Shown here: piece after piece, positions 19,466-29,285 of the stretch
Position numbering within the stretch: position 1 is the stretch's first letter
How the letters are laid out: every line of letters begins with the position of its first letter
Assembly: GCF_000002515.2 (NCBI RefSeq)
Contig: NC_006041.1
Span: forward strand, 186,001 to 250,000
Source of the DNA: Kluyveromyces lactis
Lineage: Eukaryota > Ascomycota > Saccharomycetes > Saccharomycetales > Saccharomycetaceae
Direction: 5' to 3'
DNA length: 64,000 nt
Notes under the pieces: model-generated
Seen by the model: the letters and a program-made list of their open reading frames with translations, nothing else
The model's database searches: none
What the model was told of the DNA's origin: nothing
Program-made: the position numbers and the translations under genes

Positions 19466-21973
19466 TCAAATTTCCCTTCTAGATCTGAAATTGAACCGTG
19501 GGGTATCATCTTCTTCGTCATCCGTATCACCTAATTTAGCCACCGATGATGCTGTGGAAACTGTCGCAGGAGACCTAATTGATACAGCAGCAGCAGGCCC
19601 TACACCTTCATAGTGCTGTTCATTATTCTGACCGTAAATTGCTAGTGCACTATTATTGGATGTTTCATTTTCTTCGTCATCATCATCATCTGCCACAAAC
19701 AGAGACCTTGTGGGAATGGAATATTCCCTGTTCGAGAACCTAAATCCTGAATCATGTTCGGTATTCGCAATTGCTATATCCATAACACCAACTGAATTGC
19801 TGTGAGATCTACAAGGGAAAATATCAATTTCATCCATCTCTTCCGCTATGTGTTTTTTTGCTTTTCGACTATCATATTTACGCATTGTAATATACTCTCT
19901 GCCTATTTGATTGCTAGTGTTATCGGAGCACAACCCCTCGGTAGTGCGTCTCAGGTAGGATGGCCAATTTTTCTTAAACTTTTTGAAGTTCTTCCGACCC
20001 AGCCACTTAGTATTCCCGTTGCTAATTGGAATAGAAGCCAAAACCCTTGGCTTTATCTGAATCGTATTTATTTTAGCAGCGTCCTTAAAATCAATCAAAG
20101 CACTTTCCGTTAATTCTGATTGATCAACTTCGATTATTCCTTCCTGCAAGCGTTTGACTTCCTTCTGCTTTGTCTCTGCTATTGCAGTAATTATATTTGT
20201 CGAGGATCTAACTTGGAGGTCAGTTTCAAGTCTGGCAACAGAATGTGGTCTACTATCTAACTCTGTCATATTACCCATGTTCTGTTCAATCCGATTAGAC
20301 GATTGAGCATCGATTGACTTTCCGCCATCTGAGATGAGGTTTTTTTTAGCACTGACATGTTCAGCACCACCTGGTTCTAGCAAACTTATGGCCGATAAGG
20401 TTGGGTTTTTGTTCGATATGTCGGGCGTTTTGATATTCTTTATCATATTCTCAGCATTAGAGGGTGAATTTGATGGTAGAACTCCTTCCGCATTCACATT
20501 TGATGCGGTGTCACCTATCCTTCTGAGCTTGAGTTTATCATTTCTGTCATCAGGCTCAATTTGAGTTGCTTGCTGAGATGAAGATCTCATCATAAGATTA
20601 TCTAACTGCTGTACTCTCGGCCGCTTTCTCCTTACTTTTTGAAGTTCAGTTCTATCATCTTTTTTTGTAGAAGTATGGGGTTGGTTTGCTGGTTCTGTGG
20701 ACATACCACCTAAAGAACTTTTGTTAGTGATGTAAGAAGGTAGAGTTTTTGTATTACCGTTGGCCGAAGTGTCAAGGTCCTGATTATCATTATAAGGGAC
20801 AAAAGCTTTGCTTTCTTCTTTAACTTTAACCTTACTTTCTGAAGTGTGGGAAATAACTGGTTCATGCTTTTCTTCATTTTGGGTAACTTCCAAGTTGCCA
20901 CCGCCAAAAAAGTTTAAACTGTCCAATGATTGGATATTCGGTTTAGATTTTGTCTTCTTACCATTCACAGAAGCTTTGGCTGATTGAATCTTTTTCTGCT
21001 GTACTGGAGAGGGAGATGTCAAATCTACAACGTCCCTCTTTTTTAAGCCATTTATCTTATTCTCAAGTAATATGTTGACAAATTGATTGATATTAAGCAA
21101 TTTCACACCATGTCGTAGTGAGGTTTCGGCAATAGACTTGTCAAATTCCTCTAAAAGTTTTGTGCTTTCTGAATTCATTTTCTGTGATATACTGGAGCCA
21201 AGCACAACGGCAGGCTCATGGTTAGTTGATAGAAACTTATCTAACTCTGAAGAGTTGGCTAATAACTTTGCATCTCCGCCTCCCACTTCAATGGTATAAC
21301 GCAATGTATCATACATTTTTTGCTCGAAAACAATCAAAGTCATGTTTGATAGCACATTAGGAACGTATCTATAAGATGGAAATAATTTGTGGCGATTCAA
21401 AAGGCCTTGGTACATTGACTGAAAATCTAAATAGTTTCCTTGTTGTAACAATTTGCCCATTTGGTTCAAAAACTCGATACTTACAACAGGAACACCTTTA
21501 AGTAAAGCAAATAAACAACCGCTGTAGCTTGAACTATCTGAACATATTTGTGTTGTGGTTTTCTTAGAGAAGGATTCAGAAAGCTTCACACCAAAATCTG
21601 AAACCAGTGATTTTGTTTCATTCAGTTCTAATCTGTGTGGTATCTTCCATTCTTCGTAGAAATATCGTACATTAACATCGATTGGCATACCTCCAATATT
21701 TATCACTGTATTCTGATTGTGTACCACAATGGTCTCATCTAAGGGAATTATTTCTTCATTAAACTTTGTAAGTTTACCCTTATTTGTTATTATAAGGTCA
21801 CTTCCATCAAATTTTATCAGTAAATGAACACGAGAAATACTTTTATCCGTTTGTATCCTAAAAGTACATTTTGCGGATCTTCCAATTGAGTATTCGACCC
21901 CATATTGGAGTGCCTTGCATACTTTGTGAGACTTTTCTGCTTCATCATCGAATATAAAAGATACAATCCACAT
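19466..21973 (-). CDS. XRS2: MRX complex subunit Xrs2 (Nbs1)
   Basis: Nuclear adaptor of the Mre11-Rad50-Xrs2 double-strand-break complex. It recruits Tel1 and carries Mre11 into the nucleus. Length is 835 residues (S. cerevisiae 854). An N-terminal FHA domain (about 1-100) shows YSIGRSAKCTFRI and DKSISRVHLLIKF. A BRCT-like region follows (about 110-320). The middle is long, polar and poorly conserved. Near residues 655-670, FKKFKKNWP is the Mre11-binding block, and the acidic tail ends in FNF (827-829) followed by basic residues, the Tel1-binding signature. It matches YDR369C, close to DXO1 (YDR370C). Confidence 0.93.
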   Translation of the reverse strand: MWIVSFIFDDEAEKSHKVCKALQYGVEYSIGRSAKCTFRIQTDKSISRVHLLIKFDGSDLIITNKGKLTKFNEEIIPLDETIVVHNQNTVINIGGMPIDVNVRYFYEEWKIPHRLELNETKSLVSDFGVKLSESFSKKTTTQICSDSSSYSGCLFALLKGVPVVSIEFLNQMGKLLQQGNYLDFQSMYQGLLNRHKLFPSYRYVPNVLSNMTLIVFEQKMYDTLRYTIEVGGGDAKLLANSSELDKFLSTNHEPAVVLGSSISQKMNSESTKLLEEFDKSIAETSLRHGVKLLNINQFVNILLENKINGLKKRDVVDLTSPSPVQQKKIQSAKASVNGKKTKSKPNIQSLDSLNFFGGGNLEVTQNEEKHEPVISHTSESKVKVKEESKAFVPYNDNQDLDTSANGNTKTLPSYITNKSSLGGMSTEPANQPHTSTKKDDRTELQKVRRKRPRVQQLDNLMMRSSSQQATQIEPDDRNDKLKLRRIGDTASNVNAEGVLPSNSPSNAENMIKNIKTPDISNKNPTLSAISLLEPGGAEHVSAKKNLISDGGKSIDAQSSNRIEQNMGNMTELDSRPHSVARLETDLQVRSSTNIITAIAETKQKEVKRLQEGIIEVDQSELTESALIDFKDAAKINTIQIKPRVLASIPISNGNTKWLGRKNFKKFKKNWPSYLRRTTEGLCSDNTSNQIGREYITMRKYDSRKAKKHIAEEMDEIDIFPCRSHSNSVGVMDIAIANTEHDSGFRFSNREYSIPTRSLFVADDDDDEENETSNNSALAIYGQNNEQHYEGVGPAAAVSIRSPATVSTASSVAKLGDTDDEEDDTPRFNFRSRREI

Positions 21974-22266
21974 TCAAAACGTATACGTAAATACAGTAAT
22001 TTTCGCGATATGATCTATTGAAAGTCCAGCATTTACCTTTTCAACGTAATAGGTCGTAGTAACTCTTAGATGTCAGTTAATGCAACTCCTGAATATTACT
22101 TGAATATTGTTTTTCTTTTATACAGAATATTGACTTTAACCATTTATATATGTTTTTAGGAAAAAATGATGTTTAAATGTTATACTTTGATTTTAATATC
22201 AGAGGGTGTGAACCACTTCTCGAATTTTATACTTAGATGGAATAGTTTGCAAGTGTGTACTTTGAT

Positions 22267-23709
22267 CTAGAAAAATGACAAGTCTAATCCGAAGGTCAAG
22301 CCTGGTTTGGCGATGTCGTAGTCTCTAACGCGTAAAGGCAATGAGTAAGATAGGTCCAAGTTTGCAAAGCTTGCAGAATAGATCAAAGAAATACCTGTAC
22401 TCAATGCAGGCTTTCTCTCAAGATTGGCGTCTCTCCAATTATTCAACACATCACCGAAGTTAATGAAAGATTGCAATCTTAATGGCGAGTCTATTGGTGT
22501 GTTTGGAAGTTTGAATGAGGAACTGATCCCCAATTTGTAGAAATATAGCCCACCACGATTGCCTACACAGTTTCTTTCAAAACCCTTCAAAGACTTAGGA
22601 CCACCTAAATAGAATGAATCAAGTAGATGAACAAGGGGTTTCGATTTATTTTTCCATGGGAAAATTGCACCGGCATCTAAATGTAATGATGTGACAAGTT
22701 TAGTGTTAAAAAAAGGCCTGTGAGTTTCGTAGGAGACCGATAACTTGTCAAAGTTGGACTCGTGAGGTAGTGGTTTTGAGTTTGTAAATCCTTGGCTTAA
22801 GATGTACTCATGGAATAATTGTACTCGTTTTCCAGATACAGGGAATCTATTGTAGAATTCTCTTGAATCTGATTTCAACTCCGAAATGAAGCTTGATTTA
22901 GTAAAAGTTCCCTGGAATTGTTTTATAGAATCCGACACTGCCAATGCATCGGCAAACCCATAGATATTGCGAGCGACCATAGTCATACCATTGAAAGTCT
23001 CGATTACTGATTTGTTATTATTGTATAAGAAGTTCTTTTCGATACCAGCAGACAATCCAAATTGAGACTGTTTGTGTTCGTCAGATTCACCGATGAAGGG
23101 TTGCTTGAATAAGTCCAAGTAAGTGTGGTTAGCATAAACTGCCGCTTTTACAGACGGATTCTTGGGAAATGGCAACGCTAATTTTGCTCCAAGTAATCTT
23201 TCATCCAGTTTCCCGTTGAATGGAGTGTAATTGACGTCTCCTTGCAAGCTAATTGTTTCTGCATTCCCGAATTTATTAATCCAAAATAAACGTGCACCGG
23301 CAGAAGAGTAGGTGTCTCTCGTAGTAGTGGATAAAGATCCCTTGTTATACACAGCAGGAACCAATTTGACCTGAGCAATTGTGGGTATTGGTAACTCAAT
23401 GTCCAAGGTCTTAGGGACGTTTTCAGTCAACAGACGTGAAGATCTTACGTCAACGTCATGATCCAAAGTTATCTCAGCTGATTGAAATAAACCTGTAAAC
23501 AAGAGCTTCTTTTGGATGTCTTCGCAAGATTTAAAAGCTGAATCTACCTTTTGCAATGGGTCTGCTAAGATTCTATTGAAGATGGATTGGTATAAATCGT
23601 CGGAAACTGGAGACAATTGATTATCACCATCAACTGTAACTTTGGTAAAGTAAACAGTCTTGTTGCATGAACCGTCTGGCAATTGATTTGATAGAGTGGT
23701 AGATGACAT
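22267..23709 (-). CDS. SAM50: SAM complex beta-barrel core Sam50
   Basis: Omp85-family outer-membrane protein that inserts and folds mitochondrial beta-barrel proteins. Length is 480 residues (S. cerevisiae 484). It has an N-terminal POTRA domain (about 25-125) and a 16-stranded barrel (about 140-480). The GGPKSLKGFERN segment near residues 370-380 is the conserved family loop, and the C-terminal strand ends GLTFGLDLSFF. The start is the ATG at 23709. In S. cerevisiae it is YNL026W, away from XRS2 and DXO1, so the local linkage differs. Confidence 0.97.
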   Translation of the reverse strand: MSSTTLSNQLPDGSCNKTVYFTKVTVDGDNQLSPVSDDLYQSIFNRILADPLQKVDSAFKSCEDIQKKLLFTGLFQSAEITLDHDVDVRSSRLLTENVPKTLDIELPIPTIAQVKLVPAVYNKGSLSTTTRDTYSSAGARLFWINKFGNAETISLQGDVNYTPFNGKLDERLLGAKLALPFPKNPSVKAAVYANHTYLDLFKQPFIGESDEHKQSQFGLSAGIEKNFLYNNNKSVIETFNGMTMVARNIYGFADALAVSDSIKQFQGTFTKSSFISELKSDSREFYNRFPVSGKRVQLFHEYILSQGFTNSKPLPHESNFDKLSVSYETHRPFFNTKLVTSLHLDAGAIFPWKNKSKPLVHLLDSFYLGGPKSLKGFERNCVGNRGGLYFYKLGISSSFKLPNTPIDSPLRLQSFINFGDVLNNWRDANLERKPALSTGISLIYSASFANLDLSYSLPLRVRDYDIAKPGLTFGLDLSFF

Positions 23710-24000
23710 TTTGACTGATGCCTTGATACCTTAAGATTTGAGAGCAATTGTTTCAAGCGTTGCTCTTTGTCTATTAATTATTATAATGTTAAACCTTTTT
23801 TAGCTCAAGTTGAATTTTTTAATCTTGAAGAACATACTATCGTTTCTAAGTAGAAAAGGTATCTGTCCAAGGAAGTGAAGAGATTGTGAAGGCATCGAAC
23901 TGAAAGATTTGATAGTGAGAGTTACATACTCAAGTTATATGCAATTAACAAAAATAGAGTATAAAATGAAGCATAATTCCAATCGTGGTTTTGAGTTTCT

Positions 24001-25212
24001 CTATCCCAAAGCAGTTACAAATTGTGATGCCGGTGAAATCGACAGAGTGAGATTTGTATCTATTTGTACCTTAAAAGTTGTGGATGTGCTCTCTTGGGAA
24101 AGTAAAAGTAGATTCTGTTTAAGAACCTGAAATATGTGCTGAAACCAATCATTGGCCACATTGGGATTGAATTTATAAAACTTTCCCGGCTTGCCTACTA
24201 TGGAACTATTGTTGATCTTATGATAAATATCTTGTATCTTATAGGCTTTCAATTGCTCCAACTCATTCGAGTAAGAGTTTCGAAATCCTATTAAAAGATC
24301 TGATTTTGGCAGTAAATTGGTTTGAATCCACATCCTCAGTAACTTTCTTCTATGGTATGTATTACCTAGTTTAAAATGCACTGAACTTTTGATTTCAGTA
24401 TATGTGTCTGTTAGAGTATTAATAGAATCCATCTCCGCCTGAATAAGTAAATCAATTTCATCATTTAGTGATCCATGAACAATTGAGTAGTATAATTCAT
24501 GCTCTAAAATATGACCCTCTGTCGGAGATTCAATTAGGAGGTCCTCTAATGCGAATCCAGTATAGCAGATCTTTTTATTGAAAGAGTTTCTAGTTTCGTG
24601 TATGCCATTCGGTTTGTCCTTAGATTTATCAACAGATATGAGTATGTTTTTATCTGGTTGTACTGTCATGAGCAAAGACAGCGGTTCGTCTAGGAATGGA
24701 CACATGATTATATCAATAATATGATGTCTCAAAGACACAAAAGTAGTCTTCTCCGGATTCAAGGTTTTTTCATATCGCTGATAGGCCTCTTTTAAGATGA
24801 CCAGTGAGTTTAATACATTTCTGTCTAACGGGACATAATCATCATATCCTTTCGTTAAATCGATACCAATGAAAGAATCCTTAACTGCTTTATTTTCCCA
24901 TTTCGAGTCCTTGATGTAGGTGCAAACCTCTGGCCGGAGTCTTGGTTTGCGGGATGCTTCATTCCATAATAACGTCGCATCATTAATGATGTATGAACAG
25001 TTATGAACTTCTTTGCAATCTGTCAACAATTTGGGGGTCTTATCAACAACATAATTCACAGAAACATGTGGAAATTTTTTGCATGATAACACCAATGACC
25101 CTTTCTTCTGCGATGGCTTGTTATTTTTCCGTGTACTAATGCGAAGTTGGCTTAACGACTCGCCAAGCTGATCGACCTTGTTTTCATCTTTATCACAAGA
25201 AACTGTAGTCAT
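24001..25212 (-). CDS. DXO1: Decapping exoribonuclease Dxo1
   Basis: DXO/Rai1-family enzyme with deNADding/decapping and, in S. cerevisiae Dxo1, distributive 5'-3' exonuclease activity used in 25S rRNA 5'-end maturation. Length is 403 residues (S. cerevisiae 442). The family active-site motifs are all present: R162, G-F-A-L-E ending at E223, E260-M-D262, E273-I-K275, and RMWIQTNLLPKSDLLIGFR (293-311). The start is the ATG at 25212. The position next to XRS2, with CTS2 nearby, matches YDR370C, so I prefer DXO1 to RAI1. Confidence 0.93.
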   Translation of the reverse strand: MTTVSCDKDENKVDQLGESLSQLRISTRKNNKPSQKKGSLVLSCKKFPHVSVNYVVDKTPKLLTDCKEVHNCSYIINDATLLWNEASRKPRLRPEVCTYIKDSKWENKAVKDSFIGIDLTKGYDDYVPLDRNVLNSLVILKEAYQRYEKTLNPEKTTFVSLRHHIIDIIMCPFLDEPLSLLMTVQPDKNILISVDKSKDKPNGIHETRNSFNKKICYTGFALEDLLIESPTEGHILEHELYYSIVHGSLNDEIDLLIQAEMDSINTLTDTYTEIKSSVHFKLGNTYHRRKLLRMWIQTNLLPKSDLLIGFRNSYSNELEQLKAYKIQDIYHKINNSSIVGKPGKFYKFNPNVANDWFQHIFQVLKQNLLLLSQESTSTTFKVQIDTNLTLSISPASQFVTALG

Positions 25213-25699
25213 AGTACGCCTATTTGAAATGAAAGTACCGTTTGAAAGTTCAGCCTAGACGAATTAAGATCAACTCCGCCAGTTGACGGTTGAAGTGAGT
25301 TGCAATAAGTATGTTATGGAGTTGACGTACCTATCGCATCTCATCGCCGGAATAATCTGTTGTCATTTCTTTTAATTTCAAGGTCCAGAAAAACGTGATA
25401 TTGAAATATTGAAAAAAATACTGCCAATAAGAAAACCGTTAAAATGATCTCATATCTTGCTTTCATATGTTAGAACACAGTAACTAACCCCTCTCTCTGA
25501 TTCGTGTAACTGTTTCCGTAACTGTAGAAGCACTATTAGATATAAAGGACATTTCTAGCTTTAGCACTCATCTCGTTTCAGCCTGTACATAAAGGTGCCA
25601 TTAAACAAACCTCTGTTTAGTGATCGCAATAGTTCGACACATTACAAGAGTTTACGACGTTCACGTTATAAAATTCACAAACAATACATCAATCAAACG
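25213..25699. other. Intergenic: DXO1 promoter / small-ORF upstream region
   Basis: 487 bp between divergent DXO1 and the small ORF at 25700. GTTATAAAATTC near 25664 could act as a TATA element for the small ORF. No RNA gene seen. Confidence 0.5.
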
Positions 25700-25915
25700 A
25701 TGACTCGTTCATTAATTAAATACATACCTAGAGGTTCGATATGGTTGTGCCCGCTGATCATTATCGCGTCTGATTTCCTAGTAAACGGTATACCTACAAA
25801 GAATAACGCTTCTGCGAATAAAAAATCACCGAAACCTCAAACGGCTGCTACTACAAGGAAGGAAGTGCCTAGAGTCATATTGCATAGAATAGAAGAGTTC
25901 ATGAAAAAACAGTGA
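25700..25915 (+). CDS. Small putative membrane protein, unassigned
   Basis: 71-residue open frame beginning MTRSLIKYIPRG. A basic, amphipathic-looking N terminus leads into one hydrophobic segment (about residues 13-29, SIWLCPLIIIASDFLV), then a polar Lys/Thr/Asn-rich linker and a charged C-terminal helix (RVILHRIEEFMKKQ). This layout is common in small mitochondrial inner-membrane proteins. I start it at the in-frame ATG at 25700, preceded by an A-rich CAAACG context; the frame continues upstream only through a non-ATG codon. I do not recognise a homologue. It lies between divergent DXO1 and tandem YCII, where there is room for an independent gene. It could be spurious. Confidence 0.45.
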   Translation: MTRSLIKYIPRGSIWLCPLIIIASDFLVNGIPTKNNASANKKSPKPQTAATTRKEVPRVILHRIEEFMKKQ

Positions 25916-26405
25916 GCTCAGACTTTCATTGATTCGCTTCTCATCAGCTTTCTCCAGCATGTTAATCCTTCGTTTTCCTTTTGCATTATTTTTCTTTCCA
26001 CCATATTCATTTCGATTCCTAATATCACTCATCTTTTTTCTCAGTTTCTTCTCTAGTTAATTCTCCCCTAGTATTAATCCTTTTCTAATAAACTTTCAGC
26101 GTCACTTACATCCTACCTCATCGCTACCTTTTCTCCAGGTTTTCCGGTATGCCATATTTTCCAATATTTTCACCTGATTTCAAATCGATGATTTTCGTCA
26201 TTATAACAGTAAAAAGCGATTTCGAAAAAATTCAAGGAAGTACTCAGTGGGTGAGTTGCCTTTTGGATATAATGAAGATATCATTACTCTTACTTAGTTC
26301 AAAAAAAGCCTTTTTCAGTTATTTCTTAATCAATTGGATTTATTCGATTACGAGCTCAGTCCGACGAGGTTCATATCGAAATATCTGGAAAGCTAACGAC
26401 ATAAA
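25916..26405. other. Intergenic: upstream of the YCII-domain gene
   Basis: 490 bp, pyrimidine-rich from about 25930 to 26145, as is typical of yeast promoter and leader DNA. A GTATGC at 26147 lacks a matching TACTAAC before the next ATG, so I do not call a leader intron. A small open frame here (26149-26427) overlaps the YCII start and looks like chance. Confidence 0.5.
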
Positions 26406-26717
26406 ATGGTTGAATGGGTTGTTATAGTTTACGATAAGCCTGGTTCTGACAGAAGTGCTTGCAGACCACAACATTTGGCAGGTATTCCACCATTAGTTGA
26501 AGCTGGTAAGATTGTCCATGCTGGAGCAATCTACAAGGACGTTGTTGACGGTAAGCCTGCCAATTTTGCCGGTTCTCACTTGACTATCGTTGCAGACAGC
26601 AAGGACGAAGTAGTTGAACTTTTGAAGAACGATGTCTTTGCTAAGAACGACATTTGGGACGTTGACAATGCTTTAATCTACCCATTCGGTTGTGCTGTTC
26701 GTAAAGAAAAACAATGA
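26406..26717 (+). CDS. YCII-domain protein (YciI-like)
   Basis: 103-residue single-domain protein of the YciI/YCII alpha-beta fold, a dimeric ferredoxin-like domain found in bacteria and many fungi and of uncertain biochemical role. MVEWVVIVYDKPGSDR, RPQHLAGIPPLVEAGKIVHAGA and FAGSHLTIVADSKDEVVELLKNDVF follow the family pattern. The conserved His of the putative active pocket is H23, with D10 nearby. The C-terminal IYPFGCAVRKEKQ completes the last strand. I do not recall an S. cerevisiae orthologue. Codon use looks like that of a well-expressed gene (many TTG, GTT, GCT, AAG codons). It sits between the small ORF and PFY1. Confidence 0.85.
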   Translation: MVEWVVIVYDKPGSDRSACRPQHLAGIPPLVEAGKIVHAGAIYKDVVDGKPANFAGSHLTIVADSKDEVVELLKNDVFAKNDIWDVDNALIYPFGCAVRKEKQ

Positions 26718-26982
26718 ATGCTGCAATTTAATAGTTGGTTACCATACTTTTGTGTAATTATTCCCTATTCAATTACATGCCTAAACTATTTCTCAAATCT
26801 AAAGCCTTCCGTGTTCTTTCGAAAGAGAGGTACTCTTAGTTATTGAAAATAATGTATACCTTCATACGTTTAGATACGTAGGTTTAAAAATATGATTATA
26901 AAATAGGGCTTTATATTGTGTCGATTCGTTTTATGAGTTGTGTTAGTTGAAAGTTAGCAGTTCCATTGATTTTACAGATGTC

Positions 26983-27583
26983 TCAGTATTGAACACTGAT
27001 CAAATAGTCACCCAACTGTTCAACGATCTTGGTAGCTTCACCTGCTTGAACACCTGGTGGATAGTGTCCGATTAGAATTGTTTGCTTTGTTCTAACAATG
27101 ACAATACCTTCGGCTTCATGTCTACCGTAAATGGACCTGTCATCTGCCTTGATCAACATGAACTTTTGGCCTTGAACGTGTAACCCGTTGGATTGTAGTC
27201 CAGATGGATTGTCAAAACCTCTAGCAATTTCAGAGATTTCAGCCGGTTGTAATTGCAAACCACCAGATGAGGCCCAAACTGCATCACCTGCTCTGGAGTA
27301 AATGACAGATTTGTCAATCTTACCGGTGGCCAATAAGTTATCAGTGTATGCTATTTTTAAAATTGAGAACACGACTATTGTTAGTATTTGATAATTAGAT
27401 TGGCATGAAATTGAATTAGCATTTGATGATTGAAGTATATAGGCAGCCATTCTCATCATCTAAAGGTGACTGATTAACTCTAATCTTGCATAGGGAGCGA
27501 GGACCCTATAATCCCACTTCAGATCACTTCAATCGAAATATAGCTTAGTAATTTACAATATTCGACATACCTTGCCAAGACAT
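26983..27583 (-). CDS. PFY1: Profilin Pfy1 (two exons)
   Basis: Actin-monomer, poly-proline and phosphoinositide-binding protein of the cortical cytoskeleton. Exon 1 is 27571-27583 (13 nt: ATG TCT TGG CAA G) and exon 2 is 26983-27350. Spliced, they give MSWQAYTDNL and a 126-residue protein, exactly the S. cerevisiae length, with the conserved GRHEAEG and C-terminal [12 protein letters not shown]. An unspliced open frame continues into the intron (to 27459) and would give a false 158-residue N-terminal extension. S. cerevisiae PFY1 (YOR122C) has an intron at the same place. It is tandem with LEO1, as YOR122C-YOR123C. Confidence 0.97.
27351..27570 (-). other. PFY1: PFY1 spliceosomal intron
   Basis: 220-nt phase-1 intron. 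The donor is GTATGT at 27570-27565, the branch point a perfect TACTAAC at 27386-27380, and the acceptor an AG at 27352-27351, 28 nt past the branch motif. An earlier AG lies only 5 nt after TACTAAC and is presumably too close to be used. Confidence 0.97.
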
Positions 27584-28031
27584 TGTTATGACGTTATCAG
27601 TTTATCGATTATGAGAAGATTAGCAAGAAGCTCTACACCTGCCAGAATTCCATGCAACTTCTAAGAGGTAATCGACTAATTTGTAAGGTTCTTCATCTTT
27701 CGTTAGGATTATTCTTTTGTACTTTTTCCCGGCGTTTCAAATATGTTACCCGGATTGTATGATACTGTGAGTCCTTGCATTCAACACATATTACAGAATT
27801 GTACTTCTAAAAAGAGGCTTTATATGACCATCAAAATACTGATAGAGGCTTGAATAAGAGGCTCAGATTACTGGATAAAGCTCTACAATAGTCCCTTTGG
27901 GACTTTGTATGAATTTTTGTAAATTCTATTTAAGAGAAAAATCCAGAAAGATGTTTATATATTACAAAACCTTCATTCAGTTTGCATTTTAAGTTGCTTA
28001 ATCACTTCATGCAAAATCGAAATCAGTACCC
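27584..28031. other. Intergenic: PFY1 promoter / LEO1 3' flank
   Basis: 448 bp. It contains a small perfect hairpin AGTCCC-TTT-GGGACT around 27890-27905 that may be part of the LEO1 terminator. No gene recognised. Confidence 0.5.
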
Positions 28032-29285
28032 TTATTCGTCGTCTTCGTCATCCAACACAGCTATCTTTCTTTTCTTGGCTTGTGCATCCTCCTGATATTC
28101 TTGCGCACCTGTTTGTTTAACTTCCCTTAGTCTTTTAGCATTTTCGTATTCTTTCTCAGAGTCACCACCATCCGATTCTTCTTCGTCTCCGACATCATTG
28201 TCTTCTCCTGAGAAATCCTCATCTTCCTCTTCTTCTTCATCATCTTCTTCTTCGTCATCCTGTGCAACGAAGCCGTCATCATATTCGTATTCGTCTAAGT
28301 TATGACGTTTTGATAAGTTCTTTTGTATATTGAATTGAGGTTCTGGAGAATCACCTGCATTTTCTAGTTCAAGTTTCTCCTTCAATTGTTTCTTTCTTCT
28401 CTCTCTCAATATTTGATCGTGCTTCTTTTCTAACTCTCTCTTCTCGAGTTCAGGATCTGTGCGTGTGATATACGTGTTTGGACCATGTTGCCCTCTTTCA
28501 TCTCTTCTAGCAACAGCTTTGCTTAGGATTTTATGCACCTTTGAATTGGTGGATGTTGGTACAAACATCATTGATTTCGTAATTTCACCACCCTCCACAC
28601 ATTGAATTAGTTCTTGCTCCTCATGTGATACCGTCAAATATGTGTTTTCAGTATTATTTACAAGAATATCAGTATATTCATCACCCACTTTCAAAGAAAA
28701 TGTTCCATCAGACCATTCGACAATTTGGGCATTTGATTCTTTGAAAACACGTTCGTCTTTATCACGAGAATATCTCCACCTAATAGTGTTTTCCTCGATC
28801 AATCTATCTCCTAACTGATCTTCTTTCGATGAATACTTTGACACACGGTCCTCCACTTTCTTTTGGAAACTTGGTGGATCAAATGGAACTGGGTCTATCG
28901 TCAAAAACTGTGGTACCTTGGCATAATATATCGTCTTATCATCTGCACCGTTAGCAGTCTTGTAAGGGACCACATGTTTGACAATTTCCACGTCCACCTC
29001 CTTGTACTTCTTCTCGTATTCTTCCTCCGATTGTCCTTCATAATCTTCCCCTAGAAATTTACGATTATACATCGCTTGTTCCTCATCCTCTTCATCATCT
29101 ATCACTCTATGATGGGATGTACCGGCAGATGAATCATCTGAGTCATTTTGTTGTTCATCTAGGCTCTGTTGTTGGTTTTCTTCCTCACTTTCATCACCAA
29201 ATAGATCATCTAGTGCATCACTGACCTTCTCTTCAATCTGTTCATTATTCACCCTTTCTGGTTCTTCTTCTACTCTATCTGACAT
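28032..29285 (-). CDS. LEO1: Paf1 complex subunit Leo1
   Basis: RNA polymerase II elongation factor in the Paf1 complex; it binds RNA and nucleosomes and couples elongation to histone marks. Length is 417 residues (S. cerevisiae 464). It has acidic, Asp/Glu/Ser-rich tails (1-90 and 325-417) flanking the conserved Leo1 core (about 95-290). The core contains VPQFLTIDPVPFDP, ENTIRWRYSRD, IVEWSDGTFSLKVGDE and THITRTDPE-type ITRTDPELEK. The C-terminal DDEEEDDEEEEEDEDF run is low complexity. It is tandem with PFY1, matching YOR123C-YOR122C. Confidence 0.97.
   Translation of the reverse strand: MSDRVEEEPERVNNEQIEEKVSDALDDLFGDESEEENQQQSLDEQQNDSDDSSAGTSHHRVIDDEEDEEQAMYNRKFLGEDYEGQSEEEYEKKYKEVDVEIVKHVVPYKTANGADDKTIYYAKVPQFLTIDPVPFDPPSFQKKVEDRVSKYSSKEDQLGDRLIEENTIRWRYSRDKDERVFKESNAQIVEWSDGTFSLKVGDEYTDILVNNTENTYLTVSHEEQELIQCVEGGEITKSMMFVPTSTNSKVHKILSKAVARRDERGQHGPNTYITRTDPELEKRELEKKHDQILRERRKKQLKEKLELENAGDSPEPQFNIQKNLSKRHNLDEYEYDDGFVAQDDEEEDDEEEEEDEDFSGEDNDVGDEEESDGGDSEKEYENAKRLREVKQTGAQEYQEDAQAKKRKIAVLDDEDDE

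Noticed and set aside
26147-26405. Possible leader intron (GTATGC) upstream of the YCII gene
   Set aside because: No TACTAAC-like branch point before the start codon, and the protein N terminus is complete without splicing.
26983-27459. 158-residue unspliced profilin frame
   Set aside because: Its first ~35 residues are intron sequence. Splicing to the 13-nt exon 1 restores the conserved MSWQAYTDN start.
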